A stretch of DNA of 64,000 nt from Dryomyza anilis. Taxonomy: Eukaryota > Arthropoda > Insecta > Diptera > Dryomyzidae. A model generated the notes under the pieces. That model searched no databases. It saw only the letters and a list, made by a program, of their open reading frames with translations, and had not been told where the DNA came from. This document shows, piece by piece, positions 48,060-59,495 of this stretch (positions within the stretch are counted from its first letter, which is position 1; each line of letters starts with the position of its first letter). The stretch spans positions 4,782,093-4,846,092 of the forward strand of contig OX638135.1 of the NCBI GenBank assembly GCA_951804985.1, in the 5' to 3' direction. The translations under genes and the position numbers were made by a program.

Positions 48060-48265
48060 ATAGTGGATCATACACCAAAGGAGCCTGTGATCACATTTGC
48101 TACCGCAGCTTCAAATAACAACCAAAAAATCGTGGGAGAAAATATCGTTCATCAAACGTCGAGAGTGACCGTTGATACATATGTTGAGCCACCGTATTTT
48201 GTCTGTAAGGAGAAGTTGAAAGAGGAAAAAATGGGTGAAAATATTGTTCATCAAACGTCGGGTGT
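48060..48265 (+). CDS. Start of Pol linker with 33-residue repeats, element C1 (truncated)
   Basis: In the -1 (Pol) frame. Two 99-base units begin at 48138 and 48237 (phrase NIVHQTS, then TVDTYVEPP). The first has Tyr where other units have Cys (PPYFVCKE against PPCLVCKE). The second unit is cut after about 25 bases at the junction with inverted env. No protease or RT follows on this strand inside the window. Confidence 0.7.
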
Positions 48266-48280
48266 AATCGTCCCTTGTAT
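48250..48280. other. Inversion junction between C1 and segment D
   Basis: Left of about 48262 the sequence is the plus-strand C1 repeat (GTTCATCAAACGTCGGG). Right of it is minus-strand env (the DDLYKG region, compare 61479-61500 in C2). Short similarity (ACGTCGGGTGTAATCGT against both parents) makes the exact breakpoint uncertain and suggests microhomology joining. Confidence 0.8.
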
Positions 48281-49021
48281 AGATCATCTATGATTGCCAT
48301 TTCCATCAGCTGTTGTCCTTGAATTTCGATTAGGTTCGCATTAATTGTAGATTGAATTTCCAAGATATCCATCATGAATAGTAAATGACTAACTTGTTGG
48401 TTTATTTTTTCATTTATGTATTTTTGTGTTCTTATTGTTATGTTTAACACATTTTGCAGATTTTCGACTTCCTTCAAGGAATTCAGTAAGGGTTCTGCTA
48501 TCTTGTTATAATTTGATGAAATCACCGTAATTTGTCTTTTCATAATTTCGAATGTTTTATGTTCATTTTCATCAATATTATTCAGGTGTTTATAGATAGT
48601 TTCTCTTTCATTATTGTCCATCAGTCCAAAAACCCAGCTGAGTCCTGAAATTGAGTGATCTCTTTTGACGGTTTCTCTTTATTGTACGCTTAATTATTTC
48701 TTCATTTTTCTGTAGTGTGGCTATTATTGCCATGGTTTCTCGTGTTGCTGCTAAACACAATCTTTTTATGCTGGGTCCGTTTACATTGGAGCTCATTTGT
48801 TCGCACATTGTATTTGCCGTGATTATGTATTTGTTTGTCAGCTCCAGGAAATCGTTCAGTTGTAGCGGTTTAAATTTAGCTATTATCGTCCATTCATCTT
48901 TGTAGAACAAAGCATCAGTTGTCTTCTCAAAGAATAATCTTGTATCATTAATTGATGTCTGTGTGATGTTGACTGCTTCATTGGCTGCCAGCATCAGGAC
49001 CAGTGTGACAATTCTAATCAT
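48270..49021 (-). pseudogene. Env N-terminal half, segment D, broken
   Basis: Minus-strand frame starting MIRIVTLVLMLAANEA, a signal peptide, followed by VNITQTS as in C2 env. It reaches the furin-type site RQKR, then loses frame in the stretch just after cleavage (near 48630). It resumes 48621-48275 with a helical region (LEIQSTINANLIEIQGQQ). It stops at the junction, so the C-terminal half and membrane anchor are missing. It resembles baculovirus-F-type errantivirus Env. It cannot encode a functional entry protein. Confidence 0.88.
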
Positions 49022-50023
49022 TATATTGGTTTCGCTCTTTATTGCCTATCGTAAAGAGAAAGAGAGGAAATTCCATTTTTTTTTTTTTACATATTTAATG
49101 GAATCCTTGATCATATCATAAAAGTTTTTATAAATACTTCTTATTTTACCTTAATACATCCTGTTAAGGCTATTATCCATAATTATACCTTAATTAGTTG
49201 TAATAGTTAATTTACTTATGTGTCAACATGTACTATATGATATATGTTTGGATATGTTTCTGCATTTTTGCAATACAAATTGTTTTATTTAGAGTCCCAG
49301 TAGTACATGGTTAAATGCTAGTCATATTCAACAATACTTAGCTATTTACTCATGCACTAACTAATAATTTTTTTAAGTATTAAGAAATAAGCGCGCGCGA
49401 CTTCTTAGCATTACATAAATGTATTTGCTATATTAAGTTGTTAAATATTTAATTTTGTACATCTCAATTGTACTTATTTATTTTCATTACCGTGTAATGA
49501 TGAATTTAAAACGTTTGTTAGTTTGCTATATTAATGCATATCTGCATTAATATATTTAGTTTCATTAATGAAAATTGTGTTAATGATAAAAAATATTAGG
49601 CAGTTTTGTCGCTACTGTATCTCGTTTCAGTTCCAGTACGTTAGTGGTTTCTGCCTGTAAAGTGCTGAAGTGAATTTAATCGGTTGGCATTGAATATATT
49701 CAAGCCTTCTATATTAATATGAGCTGGGAGCATTGCGCTCTATGCGCAATGAACTTGTTTGTTTAAAATGCCATTGAGGTAGGTACTGACCTATCGCAAT
49801 TTTAATGACAACGTAATTTTTATACCTTGCAAATTCGTACCTCAAATAATACATTTATTTAAAAATAAAATATATAGTTTTTCTCTATTCTATATTTAAT
49901 TTGTAGTTTCAATTCAATTTCAATATGTAATACTTAGCTATTCTGTCCTGCACTATTTATTTGACTTTATTTCAATGATGTTAAAAATTATTGGTTCTTG
50001 TTGCAGACAGTGTTTATGTAATT
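49022..50023 (-). other. Pol-env spacer of segment D
   Basis: About 1.0 kb, against about 2.6 kb in C2. AT-rich, with phrases shared with the A and C2 spacers ('ttactatttactcatgcacta', 'aggtactgacctat'). No sequence matching the antisense gene of C2 is seen, on either strand. Confidence 0.6.
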
Positions 50024-50743
50024 CTACATAACTATACTGTTGTATGCTTTTAACAAATTATTATGAAATTTTTTCCCTTTACCCTTGATACAAATTTCAG
50101 TCGTTACCGGGCTTATTATTAAAAGTACCTCGTAGGGTCCCACCCAGACTGGTGAAAATTTATTTTTCCTATTTTGATTTTTTAGTAAAATTTTATCGCC
50201 TACTTTGAATATTATTGGGTGTAATGAGCTATCATAGCTTTGCTTAGATTTTTCTTTGGCTCAGTTTTGATTTTGTCGTACGATTTCGTGTGTGCGTTGA
50301 ATTTGGTATTTTAATAGCTTGTTGCTATCATCGGTATTATATACTGGTGAGCATTTGCGTTTAAGATTGGTTGGCATTTCAAAATCGTAACCGTATAAAG
50401 TACGGAAAGGCGTTTGCCCGGTGGACATATGCATTGTATTATTGTGTACATACATTGCTGTATTTAACCACTGGTCCCAGTTTGATCCATCCTCTTTCGC
50501 AAAACTTCGTAAATACTCTGCTAATGGTCGGTGGCTTCGTTCCAAAGAGCCGTTGGCCTGTGGATGATATGGCGTAATATGTAACTTTTTAATTCCTAAC
50601 AATTTACACGTGTCCGAAAATAATTTTGAAACAAAATTCGAACCATTGTCGGTTATCAATACTTTTGGTATGTTATGTCTTGTAATAATTTCGTCGTAAA
50701 ATGCTTTTGCTACAGTGCTTGCTTTTGCGTCTGGGATAGCTAC
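50024..50743 (-). pseudogene. Integrase C-terminal part, segment D
   Basis: Minus strand. It includes the second catalytic Asp (ITDNGSN), E in SLERSHRP and the C-terminal domain ending near 50024. A TGA at 50261-50263 interrupts it where A and C2 have sense codons. C2 is inserted at 50743. The upstream half lies at 63805-64000. Confidence 0.92.
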
Positions 50744-51215
50744 TGTTGTAAGTCACTATACGTTGATATTATAAACGTATCGTGACCTACTTACGCGATG
50801 ACTACTTCATGCAGTTATCGTTACGTTGCAGTAAAGTGCAACGTAGGACAAATGTGTCATAGTCCAGCAAGCCAATGAACTAGCAACAGTATGAGCGAAG
50901 CTGGGTCAAACCAGCAGCAGCATGATTGGCTAAGGGCTTTTTCCCTTACGGAAGCAAATAGTGAGTGGAATTTGCGCACGGCACTCTGCCGGAACATGTA
51001 GATTTGAAACATGCCTTCTTACAATAGTTAAGTCAAATTTTAAGGGAGTTGTGTAATAGAATTTAGAGGTGTAACAAGCCAAAAATATTGAGCTAAAAAG
51101 TGTTGAAATAAAGTCTAAGTTTAAATTAAAAGAATTCAAATATATATTATTTATTGGGAAATAATTAAAGTACTAAAGTAGGAGTAAGTATAATTCAACG
51201 TTGGAGATATTAACA
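50744..51215 (+). repeat. Element C2 5' LTR
   Basis: TGTTGTAAGTCACTATACG to ATATTAACA. It lacks 23 bases present in the 3' LTR, as expected from deletion between the two GTAAGTC copies. Related to the A LTRs over the first 100 bases and the 'gcgcacggcactctgccgga' block. AATAAA near 51107. Confidence 0.95.
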
Positions 51216-51218
51216 TTT

Positions 51219-51230
51219 TGGCGCAGCCGG
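51219..51230 (+). other. Primer-binding site, element C2
   Basis: TGGCGCAGCCGG, three bases after the LTR. Confidence 0.85.
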
Positions 51231-51314
51231 TTACCAAGAACCAGAAAGAAGAAAAGAAGGAAGGAAGAGACATTTTTTTTTGTTTAAGTAAAGGAAGTTA
51301 CAAAGGAATTTTAA

Positions 51315-51320
51315 GTGAGT
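51315..51320 (+). promoter_or_regulatory. Putative leader splice donor, element C2
   Basis: GTGAGT 96 bases after the PBS, conserved in position with A and C1. It could pair with the env acceptor at 60721-60730 to make env mRNA. The leader from 51321 to 51869 is otherwise AT-rich and non-coding. Confidence 0.5.
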
Positions 51321-53009
51321 ATTTCTGAAAATTATAGAAGTTGTAGTAGAAATAGACCGAATTTAGAAACATTTTTTTTGTCACACAAAATAATATTCAT
51401 TTGTCATAATTCATTTTATTGAATAAATTTAAATTTAAATAAAAATTAAATAAAATTTGAAATACTCGGAACATTCATAATAATATTTTAATGGTAAATT
51501 TAAATAAAAATAAAATAAAATTTACATTCAGTTAAAAATAAAGTAAAATTTAAAATAGTTAGAACATTCAAAAATAAACACTTTAATTGAAAATTCATTT
51601 TTTTTGTACATTCAAATAAAAATAAAATTTAAAATATTAAGAACATTCAATTAAAAATAAAGAAAAATTTAAAATAATTAGAACATTTAAAATAACATTG
51701 GAAATTTGTAGAATATTTTTAATATTTCTCTCATGGTCAAATTCATTTAAAATTTAACATTTTAATGAACGAATTTGGAATTATAGAATTAAATTTTTTT
51801 TTTAACATTGGGAAACCAGGTGAACTGAGGAGAGTTCTAGGGGTTAAATAACATTTTTTTGAACATTATATGGCGGAATTGGAACAGTCACAGTTAGCTT
51901 ATAGGAATATATTATGGCAATTGGACAGGTTTACAGAAATTGTGGGCTCAAATCAGCCTCGAAGTAAATAACAAAGAACATTTACAATTAATAAAAAATA
52001 AAGTAAATAGTACAAAGGTCTTTTTCGAAGTAGAAAGAGCAGATGTCGTGTTCGAAGAACTAATATATTTCTTGGAACACAAGAGTGAAAATAAAATAAA
52101 GGAGATAGAAAACTGGAAAGGCGAGTTTGCAGCGTTAACGAAAAAAATAAACGATAAATTAGCAGAAAAACAGGAGTTGTTAGATCACGCCTGCGGTTTA
52201 GAGTCGGAAAACGAGAAATTAAGAGCTTTGTTAAAAGAAAAAGATATTTCTGATGACTCAGTAGCTAGAGTACTGCATCAACAACCTAGATTAGAATTTG
52301 AATCAGTCGAAGAGGCAACTAAGAAAGTAAGAGAATTAGACTCAAAGATCAGATTTTTAGAGGCGGAGGTAAAATTAGCACAAGAAACTTCGTTATACCA
52401 TAAAGAAGCTTTAAGAATAGAAGAAAATTTAGAAAACATAACAACAGATAGAACAAGAATTGAAATGCCTACAGGCGATATTTCGAAATACGTACGAAAT
52501 CTGGTCCCGGTGTTCAAGGGCGAAGATTCACCGTACCTAAAAACGGAGCTTCTTAGATTTATAGACGGTTGTAAGGCAGCGAACCTTAATATAAGTGAAG
52601 AAAATCAAGAAGAATTCATGATATGCGTTAAACTGCGTCTTGATGGAGATGCATATGAATTAGTGAGGACTAAGAAAATCGATGATTTAGAATCCTTATT
52701 TGAATTGCTTAAAAACACATATTTAAAGGTAGCTACATTAGATTCCGTACAATACAACATAAGACAAGCATATCAAGGTGGAGGGGAAAGTTTGAGGGCA
52801 TTTGCAAGACGATTAGAAGTATTGCAGTCAAACGCAAACGACATAGCCGATACAATGTACAAAAAGAAGAACCTGCCAACGGACGTTTTTAACACAGAGC
52901 TAGTAAATTCAGTGCTCACAGCATTTAAAGTAGGAGTGAGTGACCCGACTGTAAAGATACTACTGTTGAGTAGCAGGGCGGATAATTTAAATGATTTATT
53001 AGATGAAGC

Positions 53010-53317
53010 AGCCGCGGTAGCTCAGTGGTTAGTGCGTTGGACTGCGAGCCGAAAGGTCCCCGGTTCAAGCCTGGACTGGGGCTAACAACATCTTTTCATA
53101 GAAACATTTTTCTATACCGCGCTACCTCTCGTCAGTAAATGGCAAACCTACGAGAGTAAAACCATTGCCTATGAAAAGCTCTCACCCGCCGTTCGGATTC
53201 GGCAATAAACTGTAGGTCCCACCACTTTGAGTACAAATATAACACGCACAGCTCAAAATGGTGAGAGAGCTCGGCCGAAGTTCTATATAGGACTGTAGCG
53301 CCAAACTATTATTATTA
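53010..53317 (+). mobile_element. tRNA-derived SINE, copy 3, inside gag
   Basis: AGCCGCGGTAGCTCAGTGG through the A box, B box and body to an (ATT)n tail. It interrupts the sequence that in C1 reads through at 47313-47322 (DEALRAEA). No clear TSD; the (ATT) tail merges with the target 'ttaaggg'. It inserted after C2, showing SINE activity later than C2 arrival or in its parent copy. Confidence 0.95.
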
Positions 53318-54077
53318 TTAAGGGCAGAGGCTACAATACAGAGGGGGCCGAAACTACCGAAGGAACTGTATAGTTTGGAAAAAATACCGAATGGAACTTC
53401 GTATAGTAAAATTAATCAAGAAAATGATATTAGAATTTTAAGACAAGATAGGGGTAAAAATCAAAAAAATAGAAATAATGGGTATACAGGGGGTGCCATG
53501 AAAAAAGGGCCAGTCTGTTATTTTTGCACTAGACCAGGACACACAAGGGATGACTGTTATATCCGCAAAAATACACCATTTTGCAGAGAATGCGAGAAGT
53601 ACGGACATGAAATAGATTGGAAGGGTGCCAGGAGCAACAACAAAATCAGCAATACAAAGGACTTCAAAATAACGGTTACCAACAGCCGCACCAACAAAAT
53701 CAGCAATACAAAGAACTTCTAAATAATGGTTACCAACAGCCGCACCAACAAAATCAGCAATACCAAGGCTTTCCGGACAACGAATATCAAAGTCAACAGA
53801 AACCAAATCAGCCATATCAAGGGGGTAGTGGAGGTTTTCCCAATCATGGAAATAACAGTAATAATTATAATAATAATACTAATAATAATACTAATTATGG
53901 TAATGAAAATAATGGAAATAATAATCCTTTTAGAAATAACCACAGTAACAACGATAAGCCTAATAGGCCTTACAGAAGTAATAGAGCATGTTATGGGTGC
54001 GGTCAAGTTGGCCATATGATAGCGGACTGCCATGCTAAGCAAAATTTTGGGCCAAACGGTAGTAACAATCACAATAA

Positions 54078-54084
54078 GGGAAAC
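54078..54084 (+). promoter_or_regulatory. -1 ribosomal frameshift heptamer, element C2
   Basis: GGGAAAC in the phase G GGA AAC of Gag. The -1 frame has TAA at 54075-54077 just before it and is open from 54078 through the Gag stop (54109-54111) to 54596. The 34-base overlap and identical design in C1 support programmed -1 frameshifting for Gag-Pol. Confidence 0.82.
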
Positions 54085-54596
54085 TACCAGGGGCCCAGTC
54101 ATGGCCAGTAAGCTGGGGTCCCGTTAACATTAGTAAAGTTAGGTCAAAGGTAGAAAAAGTGGATCATACGCAAAGGGAGCCTGTGATCACATTCGCTACC
54201 AAAGTTGCGAATAACAGCCAAAAAACCGTGAGCGAAAATATTGTTCATCAAACGTCGGGAGTGACCGTTGATACATATGTTGAGCCACCGTGTTTGGTCT
54301 GTAAGGAGAAGGTGAAGGGAGAAAAAATGGGCGAAAATATTGTTCATCAAACGTCGGGAGTGACCGTTGATACATATGTTGAGCCACCGTGTTTGGTCTG
54401 TAAGGAGCAGGTGAAGGGAGAAAAAATGGGCGAAAATATTGTTCATCAAACGTCGGGACTGACAGTTGATACATATGTTGAGCCACCTTGTTTGGTTTGT
54501 AATACAGTAGCAGGTATAATAATTCATTTCATACATTTTATAAGTATTGTGTCGATTACATTAGGGAACAAAATAAAAAAAACTAGCAGGATATGA
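54085..54596 (+). CDS. Pol linker with three 33-residue repeats, element C2
   Basis: In the -1 frame after GGGAAAC. Three 99-base units start at 54232, 54331 and 54430, each encoding NIVHQTSG, TVDTYVEPPCLVC and a Lys-rich end (KEKVKGEKMG). They are absent from A, which goes straight from knuckles to protease. Each unit carries a CX2C pair (PPCLVC). A hydrophobic segment (about 54505-54560) follows, then the frame is lost at an A run near 54570-54580, before the protease. Role unknown: spacer, cleavage-site array or zinc-binding linker are possible. Confidence 0.75.
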
Positions 54597-56935
54597 AAAA
54601 TATAAGGGAACATTTGGAGAGGAAGTAGTAAAAGTAGGGTATAGAGTAAACAACTTATTATCAAGAATATCAAAAAGTTTTGAGAATTTCGTGGTAGAAT
54701 ATAGTAAGAAGATTAGATGCAATATGTGTGGGTTTAGTAAAAGAGGGAACCGTATAATATGCAGTAGGCAGAGTGATTGTTTCAAACTACCTAATGTAAG
54801 TGATGTTTTCATCGAAGTACCTTGTGAGGCTGCTAAAAATGGAAAACTCATATTACTGGTAGATTCGGGAGCAGATGCTAGTATAGTAAAGGAGGGGGCG
54901 ATGACAAGATTTCCAGGTTTTGATAAAAATACTCAGAAGGACTTTAGTGGTGCCTTTGGGGGATGCGTAAGGACATTAGGGACAATAAACATTCAGCACA
55001 GTAGTATAGAGTGGTTCTGTTTAAAGATGCATGTAGTGGCAATTGAGCAAGGAATACCCGCTGATGGTATAATAGGACGGGATAATATATGGAATAGGTC
55101 CATAATAAATGCTATAGATAAGAGTTTAATATTTTATGATAAAGATAAAAACAATACTTTACAATTACCTATGAGGACACGGACAGATATGGAAAATATT
55201 TTTTTAAATCAGGAATTAAAAATAGAACCTAGAACCGCAAAGATAGTATCATTACATTTAAAAACAAAAATTCCGATCGTATTAATACATAAACAAGAAA
55301 TTTTTCCAGGAGTATATTTGGGCGAAAGCATATCGAATGTCAGCAAAAATAGAGTTTATGTCTCAGTTTTAAATGCTACAGAGAAGGAAATTATAATAGA
55401 CAGTACTTTTAAAACAAAATTTTCAAATTTTAATCAGTATAAAGAATCGGATACAAATAATTCTACAATAAACAGCATAAATTCAGTAAACATTACAAAC
55501 AGAATTAACAGATTATTAGAGAAAATGAAAATTGATGAGACTTTAAATAAAGACGAAATTACATCTTTACAAAATCTGTGTATTTCTTATCATGATGTTT
55601 TTCCTTTAGATGGCGATGAATTAACATACACGTCAGCGCTTAAACATGAAATAGTTACACAGTGGAACCAACCGCCAATTAATCAGAAACAATATAAGCT
55701 ACCCCATACACATAGGGAAGAAATTAATAGACAGGTAGGAAAAATGTTAGAAGACGGCATTATATCGCCGAGTATCTCACCTTGGAATTCACCATTATTG
55801 CTGGTACCAAAAAAGAGCGGTAAGGAAGGTAGCAAGAAATGGAGATTAGTAATAGATTTTCGTAAACTAAATGACGTGACAATAAAACAAGTATTTCCGA
55901 TTCCCCGGATAGACGAGATATTAGATCAGTTAGGACATAGTAGATATTTTTCAACTTTAGACTTAGCAAGCGGTTATCATCAGGTTTTAGTAGAAGAAAG
56001 AGATAAAGAAAAAACTGCTTTTAGTACAGGACTGGGTCATTTCGAATTTAACAGAATGCCATTTGGCTTAACAGGTGCACCAGCTACCTTCCAAAGAATA
56101 ATGAACCACATATTAACAGGTTTACAGGGTATTGATTGCTTTGTTTATCTTGATGATATAGAGGTGTACGGAAAGAATTTAGCTGAACATGAGCTTAGGT
56201 TGAGTAGAATATTGCAGAAATTAAGGGAACACAATCTAAAATTAAATACAGAAAAATGTCAGTTTTTGCGCCGCGAAGTTGTCTATTTAGGACATAAATG
56301 TTCGGAACTAGGTGCTCTGCCAGACCCCTCAAAGGTTGAATGCGTGAAAAATATTCCGGTACCAAGAAATAAAAAAGAAGTACAAGCGTTTTTGGGATTA
56401 ATTAATTATTACAGAAAATTTATAAAGAATATGGCAAAATTATCATTACCAATTAATAAGTTACTTAGAAAGGATGTTAAATTCATTTGGACCGACGATT
56501 GTCAAAATTCATTTATTAAACTAAAATAATCAATAATTTCACCACCCATTCTTGCATATCCAGATTTTACAAAACCTTTTTTACTTACAACGGATGCCAG
56601 TAACGAAGCAATAGGTGCGGTACTGTCACAAGGCAAAGTAGGGAGAGACTGACCAATAGCATTTGCTAGTAGGGCATTAAATGGAGCAGAAAAAAATTAC
56701 TCCACCATTGAAAAAGAATTTTTAGCTATAGTCTGGGCAACGAAAAATTTTAGAGCTTATCTTCTAGGTCGACATTTTCAAATTTATACAGATCATCAAC
56801 CATTACGTAACACAGCAAATCTCAAAGATCAAACATCAAGGTTAGCCCGTTTCAGACATAAATTATCAGAATATGATTACGAAATATCTTACAAACCAGG
56901 TAAACAGAATTTGAACGCAGATGCTTTAAGTAGAA
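54597..56935 (+). pseudogene. Protease, RT and RNase H of element C2
   Basis: Protease LLVDSGADASIVK at about 54853-54891. RT has LVIDFRKLND, FSTLDLASGYHQV and catalytic YLDD (about 56145; YIDD in A). Two nonsense codons interrupt the frame after RT: TAA at 56527-56529 and TGA at 56650-56652, where A has sense codons. RNase H continues to about 56935. Sequence is otherwise close to A at protein level. Confidence 0.93.
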
Positions 56936-58130
56936 TTCCACATCCAGAACCAGATATTACTGCGGTCCAAACACGGTCTAAGACCACACAGAATAAATTA
57001 GATAATCAAATTTCAAAAACCAAACAACAAGTGAGCACGCCAATACTGGATGAAATAACAACAGACACCAAGAACGAATTAAACTCAAGTCTACTATTAA
57101 CTGACCCAGAGGAAATTAAAACCGTTATAAAAGACTTTCATGACTCAGCATTAGGGGGTCACCAGGGCGCAGTGAAAACATATTTTAGAATCAGAAAACA
57201 ATTTAAGTGGAAAGGTATGCAGAAACAAATAAAAGATTACGTTAAGAATTGTCAAAAATGCCAAATAAATAAAAGTTCTAGGCTTACTAAAATGCCAATG
57301 GTTTTAACAGATAAGCCTGTACGACCATTCGATAAAGTATACATGGATCTAGTAGGTATTTTACCGGAAACTATATCTGGAAATAAAGATATATTAACTT
57401 TTCAAGATGATTTTTCAAAATACATGTGCTGCGTTGCCATACCTGATGCGGAGGCAAATACAGTAGCAAAAGCATTTTACGACGAAATCATTACACGTCA
57501 TAATATACCGACAATGGTTCCAATTTTGTCTCAAAACTGTTTTCAGATACTTGTAAATTGTTAGGAATTAAAAAATTAAATATTACACCATATCATCCAC
57601 AAGCTAATGGGTCCTTGGAAAGAAGCCATCGACCGTTAGCAGAATATTTAAGGAGTTTTGCAAAAGAAGATGGGTCGAACTGGGACCAATGGTTAAATTC
57701 AGAAATGCATGTGCACAATAACACTGTACATATGTCCACGGGGCAAACACCTTTCCGTACTTTATACGGGTACGAATTTGAGATGCCAACAAATCTTAAG
57801 CGAAAATGTTCACCAGTATTTAATACCGACGATTACAACAAGTTATTAAAATATCAAATTCAACGCACACACGAAATCGTGAGAGAGAATCAAGAAAAAG
57901 CAAAAGAAAAATCTAAACAAATCTATGATAGCACATTACACCCAAAAATATTTAGCGTAAGTGATAAAATATTGTTAAAAAATCAGAACAGAAAGAATAA
58001 ATTTTCACCCATTTGGGTAGGACCGTACGAAGTACTTTCGATAGTAAGTCCTGTAACGACGATGATTTCTATCAAAGGAAAAGGGAAAAAATTCCATAAC
58101 AATTTATTAAAAGCAAATATAACAAAATAA
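56911..58130 (+). pseudogene. Integrase of element C2, catalytic segment deleted
   Basis: The zinc finger (HDSALGGH ... CQKC) and first Asp (YMDLVG) are present. A 16-base deletion at 57510/57511 removes the codon of the second catalytic Asp and shifts the frame. The second part (57558-58130) carries E in SLERSHRP and the C-terminal domain, ending TAA. The deletion alone makes this integrase inactive; D and A keep the Asp. Confidence 0.93.
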
Positions 58131-58677
58131 ATAACGTAACAAACAGTTCGTAATTATCATAACACATAATTTAGATCATGTTAAAAGCATAATATTGCAA
58201 ATAAGGGTGAAGAGCAAAAAAAAAAATATATATATATAAAATAAAATAAAAAAAAGGGGCAATGTACGCGTAAATAAGAGTTTTAGGGATTAAATAAATT
58301 AAATATATAGGGATTTAATATTAATGAAATAAATTAGTGCATAAGGAAATAATTATGTATTAATTTCTAACAAAGTTTGAGTAAAGAAAATAGATAAGGG
58401 AGTAAGGTAATTTAACTTAAATTTAAATAAAATAATAATAATAATAATAAAATAAAACTAATTAACTAAAATAAAAGTTGAATTGTCACTACAATTAATA
58501 TAGGTCAGTCAAAGGCATTGACTCATACGATAGGAACCACTGCTCGCTGTTAATGCACTACAAATGAAAGGAGATACGTTAATGCATTAAATAAAATATT
58601 AAAATCATAATAAATGGCTAGATGGCGCGAGACGACGTGGAGTAAAGGGAAGATGCAAAGTAGCAAGAATTGGTTTA

Positions 58678-58759
<82 letters not shown>

Positions 58760-59429
58760 GCATATATATTAAAGAATAATTGCTTACCAAAGTTGTTGCG
58801 GAATAGGGGGTAAAATATGATTAATAAATAAAACGAAAAATAATAATTAAAGATAATGAAACAAAATAGAATTATATGGGATTTAAAAAAAAAAAAAAAA
58901 AAAATGTGTAATGAAATCGTGAAATCAATGAAATATAATATTGGGATAAATAAACTAAAGTGAAATGTAAAATAAATAAATAGGATAAAAGCTTTTAATA
59001 GGAAGAAATAAAAATGATCTCAAGAAACAATGGCATAGGCAGATTGGATAGTTAAATACAATTATATATAAACAAAAAGTAAAAGCAAATAAATCACGGT
59101 CGACCAGAAAGAACAAAAAAATATAATATACATATATATATATTTGCATAATGAAGTAAAATAAAACGCGTTACTAAATGCAGAATTTGCAATTTTCTGT
59201 TGTCATTTTGCAATTTTTCTGTTTTTATTTTTTTTAACAAGCGAGAAATACAAGCAAGAAATACAAATTAAAAATAAGAACAAAAATCGACCATGAAAAT
59301 TATATACATTTTTATATCAAGCGATTGGTGTTAAAACAAAAGAAAAAGTAGAAATCGACGATGAAAATAACCAGTTTGTTTTCCAAATAATAACAACGGA
59401 TAGATGTAATTTTTTTTTTATGTGGGTAT
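58131..59429 (+). other. Pol-env spacer, left part, element C2
   Basis: Very AT-rich, with a (TA)n tract at 58687-58754 and A runs. The first 500 bases align loosely with A 15031-15660. It ends near the polyadenylation signal of the minus-strand gene. No supported gene. Confidence 0.6.
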
Positions 59430-59435
59430 TTTATT
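59430..59435 (-). terminator. Candidate polyadenylation signal of the antisense gene
   Basis: AATAAA on the minus strand, about 60 bases after the stop at 59496. Confidence 0.5.
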
Positions 59436-59495
59436 TCTTTTAATCTTGGTTTTAATATAATTTTTCACATCATTTTCAAATAAATTTCACATATT

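Larger units (their letters stand above)
51870..54111 (+). pseudogene. Gag of element C2, frameshifted and split by a SINE
   Basis: ATG at 51870 (MAELEQSQLAY). A two-base loss near 51930 shifts the frame; the main frame then runs to the SINE at 53010. Capsid phrases match C1. After the SINE, coding resumes at 53318 with one more frame change before 53617. Of three knuckles, the first (CYFCTRPGHTRDDC) and third (CYGCGQVGHMIADC) are complete. The second has lost its last Cys through a deletion of about 20 bases near 53612. A Gln/Asn-rich repeat (QQPHQQNQQY) lies between. Stop TAA at 54109. Confidence 0.9.

Noticed and set aside
54144..54536. Minus-strand repeat protein opposite the 99-bp units
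   Set aside because: A 99-base period keeps every frame open; only the plus -1 frame joins Gag to Pol.
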